DNA from: Anaerolineae bacterium
GTDB lineage: Bacteria > Chloroflexota > Anaerolineae > Aggregatilineales > Phototrophicaceae
Assembly: GCA_022843385.1 (NCBI GenBank)
Contig: JALHNT010000009.1
Span: 110,691 to 174,690 of the forward strand
Direction: 5' to 3'
Length of the DNA: 64,000 nucleotides
Part shown: one piece after another, positions 61,876 through 64,000 of the stretch
Layout: every line of letters starts with the position of its first letter
Numbering within the stretch: the first letter of the stretch is position 1
Program-made: the position numbers and the translations under genes
The notes under the pieces: generated by a model
Seen by the model: the letters and a program-made list of their open reading frames with translations, nothing else
Databases searched by the model: none
Told to the model about the DNA's origin: nothing

Positions 61876-62964
61876 ATGGTTTCTTTGGATGATACCCAGC
61901 CACGCCCGCCCGTCGATTTTGTGAACCCGGCAGCACCCCCGCCGCGCAGCGGGCCGGGCTGCTTGGTCTGGTTCATGGTCGGGCTGATGACCCTCGGCAT
62001 TTCCGGTCTGATCATCATGCTCTCCGCCGTTGCCGGTTTATCCGCCGGGCAGCGCACCGCCCAGGTCAACGCCACGGCCAGCCAGAGCAGCGTCATCAAT
62101 GACCAGCTCAACCGCTTCGCCACCGACGTCGCCGATAACAACCCGTTCTTCCTCCAGAAGCGCATCGAATTCTTCGCCACGCTCGGCATCCCTGGGCCGC
62201 CCGGCATCGAGCAGACGGCGACGGCGCTCTTCGTCAACAATCTACCCACCGCCACGCCCCCACCCACCGCCACACTCGAAGCGACGGTTCAGACGGTAGT
62301 GGAAGCAACTCTCACACCGCTGGTTACAGTCTCCAATGGCAGCGGCTTTGATCTGGCCGCCCTGTTTCAGGATGCCCAGACCGCCGCCGGCGTCGCCGAT
62401 TGGGATCGTGCCATCACCACGCTGGATGCCATCATGGGATTGGACCCGACCTTCCGCCCGGATGAGGTCAAGGCGCTGCTGATCGACAGCATGAGCAAGA
62501 AGGCGCTGCAATTGTTCCGCGCCGGCGACATCGGTGATCTGGCCGAAGCCAACCGGCTCTATGACCGGCTGGTGCAGTTCGGGGCGAATGTCGATGAATT
62601 GACCTTCGAAAGTTACATCGCGGGTCTGTATCTGGATGCGGTCAACGCCTCCGGCATCAACTTCAGCGTCGCCACCCAGCGTTTGGCCGAGGTCTACAGG
62701 CAGAACCCGAATTACCGCGATGTGCGCTCACGCCTCATCAACGAGTACATCCTGTATGGCGACGCCCTGCTGACCACTCAACCGTGTCAGGCGGTCGGGC
62801 AGTATCAGACGGCGCTCACCTATAACCCGAATGATGCGGTCGCCAGCGGCAAGGCTGCGGCTGCCCAGAATAGCTGCTTCCTGGCTGCCAGTCAGACAGC
62901 GGCTCCGCTGCTGGGGACGCCTCCGCCTGGTGGGATTGCGCCGGTGGGCGCGACGGGATCGTGA
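61876..62964 (+). CDS. membrane-anchored protein with tetratricopeptide-like helices
   Basis: A 362-residue protein. A Pro-rich start (VSLDDTQPRPPVDFVNPAAP) precedes one membrane segment (CLVWFMVGLMTLGISGLIIM). A Thr/Pro linker (LPTATPPPTATLEATVQ) leads to helical repeats of TPR type (QTAAGVADWDRAITTLDAIM; RAGDIGDLAEANRLYDRLVQ; QAVGQYQTALTYNPNDAVAS). It ends in a Pro/Gly tail. It probably holds a protein-binding domain outside the membrane. The stop overlaps the glycosylase start as GTGA, so they are coupled. Confidence 0.75.
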   Translation: MVSLDDTQPRPPVDFVNPAAPPPRSGPGCLVWFMVGLMTLGISGLIIMLSAVAGLSAGQRTAQVNATASQSSVINDQLNRFATDVADNNPFFLQKRIEFFATLGIPGPPGIEQTATALFVNNLPTATPPPTATLEATVQTVVEATLTPLVTVSNGSGFDLAALFQDAQTAAGVADWDRAITTLDAIMGLDPTFRPDEVKALLIDSMSKKALQLFRAGDIGDLAEANRLYDRLVQFGANVDELTFESYIAGLYLDAVNASGINFSVATQRLAEVYRQNPNYRDVRSRLINEYILYGDALLTTQPCQAVGQYQTALTYNPNDAVASGKAAAAQNSCFLAASQTAAPLLGTPPPGGIAPVGATGS

Positions 62965-63908
62965 CGCTGCTCAGTCAGTGGACACCCGCATCGCCCTTTC
63001 GCTTTGCGCTGCTGCTGGACTTTCTGAGCCGCTTCGCCCACCCGACGCTCGATGCGGTTCAGGCGAATGCTTACTGGCGCATATTGCGTGATGGTCAGAC
63101 GTTGGCGCTGGTGCTCGTCCATGAGACATCGGCTGATCCGGGTTCGACCCGCTTGCAGGCCGAGGTGATGGCCTCCAGCGGCTCGGTTGATCCAGCGGTC
63201 ATCCTGTCTGGACTGCGGACGGTGCTGCCGCCCACCACCGATGACGACGCCTTTTTTGCCCATGCGCGTCAGTACGAAGCGCTGTGGCAGGTGGTCGAGC
63301 CACTGGTTGGAATGCCGACACTGCGTTCGGCCAGCCTGTTCGAGTCGCTGATGCAGGCCATTATCGAGCAGCAGATCAGTTGGGTAGCGGCGCAGCGAGC
63401 GCAGCGCTGGTTGGTCGAATGGGCGGGCAATCGCCTCGATTACGATGGACGTGCCTACTACGCTTTTCCCACACCGGCCCAGTTGGCTGCCGCGACCATC
63501 GATGATCTGAAGCCGACTCGCATCACCTTCAAACGCATGGCGCTGCTGATTGACCTGTCCGCTCAGATCACATCCGGCGCGTTCGATCTGGAAGCGCTGC
63601 TCCAGCTTCCACACCCGGAGGCCTATCGTGAGCTGCTGCGGCACAAGGGCATCGGTCACTGGACGGCGGCCGTCGCGCTCAACCGTGCCTGTGGCTATTA
63701 CGACATCCATCATAATGATGTCGCCCTGCAAGCCGCCACCAATCGTTACTTCTATGGCGCGGCCGGACGCATTTCCCCGGAGCAGGTCATCGCCACCTAC
63801 AGCCGCTATACCCCTTACGCCGGGGTCGCGGCTCATTACACGCTGCTGCGCTGGGTCTTCGACCAGTATCCCCAGTCGTCTGCTAGTGGACTGACCGTCA
63901 TGATTTGA
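62961..63908 (+). CDS. DNA-3-methyladenine glycosylase II-like (HhH-GPD)
   Basis: A 315-residue AlkA-like base-excision enzyme. The helix-hairpin-helix RELLRHKGIGHWTAAVALNR near residue 220 contacts DNA; the catalytic Asp is in YYDIHHNDVALQ about 30 residues later. An upstream helix SLFESLMQAIIEQQISWVAA is the typical start of the HhH-GPD core. It removes alkylated bases. GTG 62961 overlaps the preceding stop. No iron-sulphur cysteines follow, which excludes the endonuclease III branch. Confidence 0.85.
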   Translation: MTLLSQWTPASPFRFALLLDFLSRFAHPTLDAVQANAYWRILRDGQTLALVLVHETSADPGSTRLQAEVMASSGSVDPAVILSGLRTVLPPTTDDDAFFAHARQYEALWQVVEPLVGMPTLRSASLFESLMQAIIEQQISWVAAQRAQRWLVEWAGNRLDYDGRAYYAFPTPAQLAAATIDDLKPTRITFKRMALLIDLSAQITSGAFDLEALLQLPHPEAYRELLRHKGIGHWTAAVALNRACGYYDIHHNDVALQAATNRYFYGAAGRISPEQVIATYSRYTPYAGVAAHYTLLRWVFDQYPQSSASGLTVMI

Positions 63909-63962
63909 CGGGTAAACAAAAAAGTGGTTTGCTCAAAGGCAAGACGAGAAGAGGAACCCACG

Positions 63963-64000
63963 ATGAAGAAATACCGAGTGACACTGACAGAAGCCGAGCG
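63963..64000 (+). CDS. start of a probable IS630-type transposase (cut by the window edge)
   Basis: Only 12 codons are visible: MKKYRVTLTEAE and an Arg codon. GAGGAA lies nine bases before the ATG. The opening KKYxVTLTxxER is typical of the helix-turn-helix protein of IS630-like elements in cyanobacteria and Chloroflexota. The evidence is short. Confidence 0.45.
   Translation, partial: MKKYRVTLTEAE

Overview
The window is about 60% GC, densely coded, and looks like the chromosome of a free-living member of the Chloroflexota, probably Anaerolineae-like. This rests on gene content and style (Tat-exported ferritin-like proteins, TIR and HEAT proteins, many secreted proteins of unknown function, a compact ribosomal/rpoA cluster), not on a marker-gene tree. 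No rRNA gene, canonical tRNA or CRISPR array was found.

Layout. 1-1784 (minus): an overlapping operon of a SelL-related redox protein with an in-frame UGA at its redox motif, an alpha/beta hydrolase and a PEP-synthase-like ATP-binding protein. 2006-6102: metabolic genes (MetE-like protein, STAS-like protein, trans-3-hydroxyproline dehydratase, 7Fe ferredoxin, an unknown protein). 6106-6500: a promoter followed by two tandem circularly permuted tRNA-like RNA folds, best explained as bacterial Y RNAs of the YrlA type, then a kinase-fold gene. 9740-20443: accessory region with a dispersed composite repeat, a secreted M23 peptidase, an Orn/Lys/Arg decarboxylase, a TIR-NACHT membrane protein, an internally deleted and an intact mazF, and an operon of a TIR-HEAT protein with two EutN/CcmL microcompartment vertex proteins. 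20668-24865: rpmJ-rpsM-rpsK-rpoA-rplQ-truA-rplM-rpsI, without rpsD, ended by an intrinsic terminator. 25536-26593: a complete insertion sequence with a 5-bp target duplication. 26671-38030: glycosyltransferase, MerR operon, multicopper oxidase and dihaem cytochrome, tandem Tat ferritin-like proteins, HEAT, response-regulator, TPR and TIR proteins. 39367-47968: a MacA/MacB-like exporter, a double solute-binding protein and a two-component system. 48096-58319: P-type ATPase, an expanded family of secreted hydrolases with a gene fossil, aldo/keto reductase, an ATP-grasp ligase. 58333-60256: a PIN-like/AAA ATPase pair. 60336-64000: third copy of the composite repeat, sirtuin, membrane protein, AlkA-like glycosylase, and the start of a probable transposase.

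How it fits together. Housekeeping blocks (ribosomal cluster, exporter and two-component block) are separated by accessory islands rich in nucleotide-sensing or toxin-like proteins: three TIR proteins, MazF, PIN/AAA. Three copies of a composite repeat lie in these islands; two directly precede the start of a minus-strand toxin or defence-type gene. The strongest unexplained items are the tandem permuted tRNA-like RNAs, the probable selenocysteine codon, and the TIR-HEAT/EutN operon.
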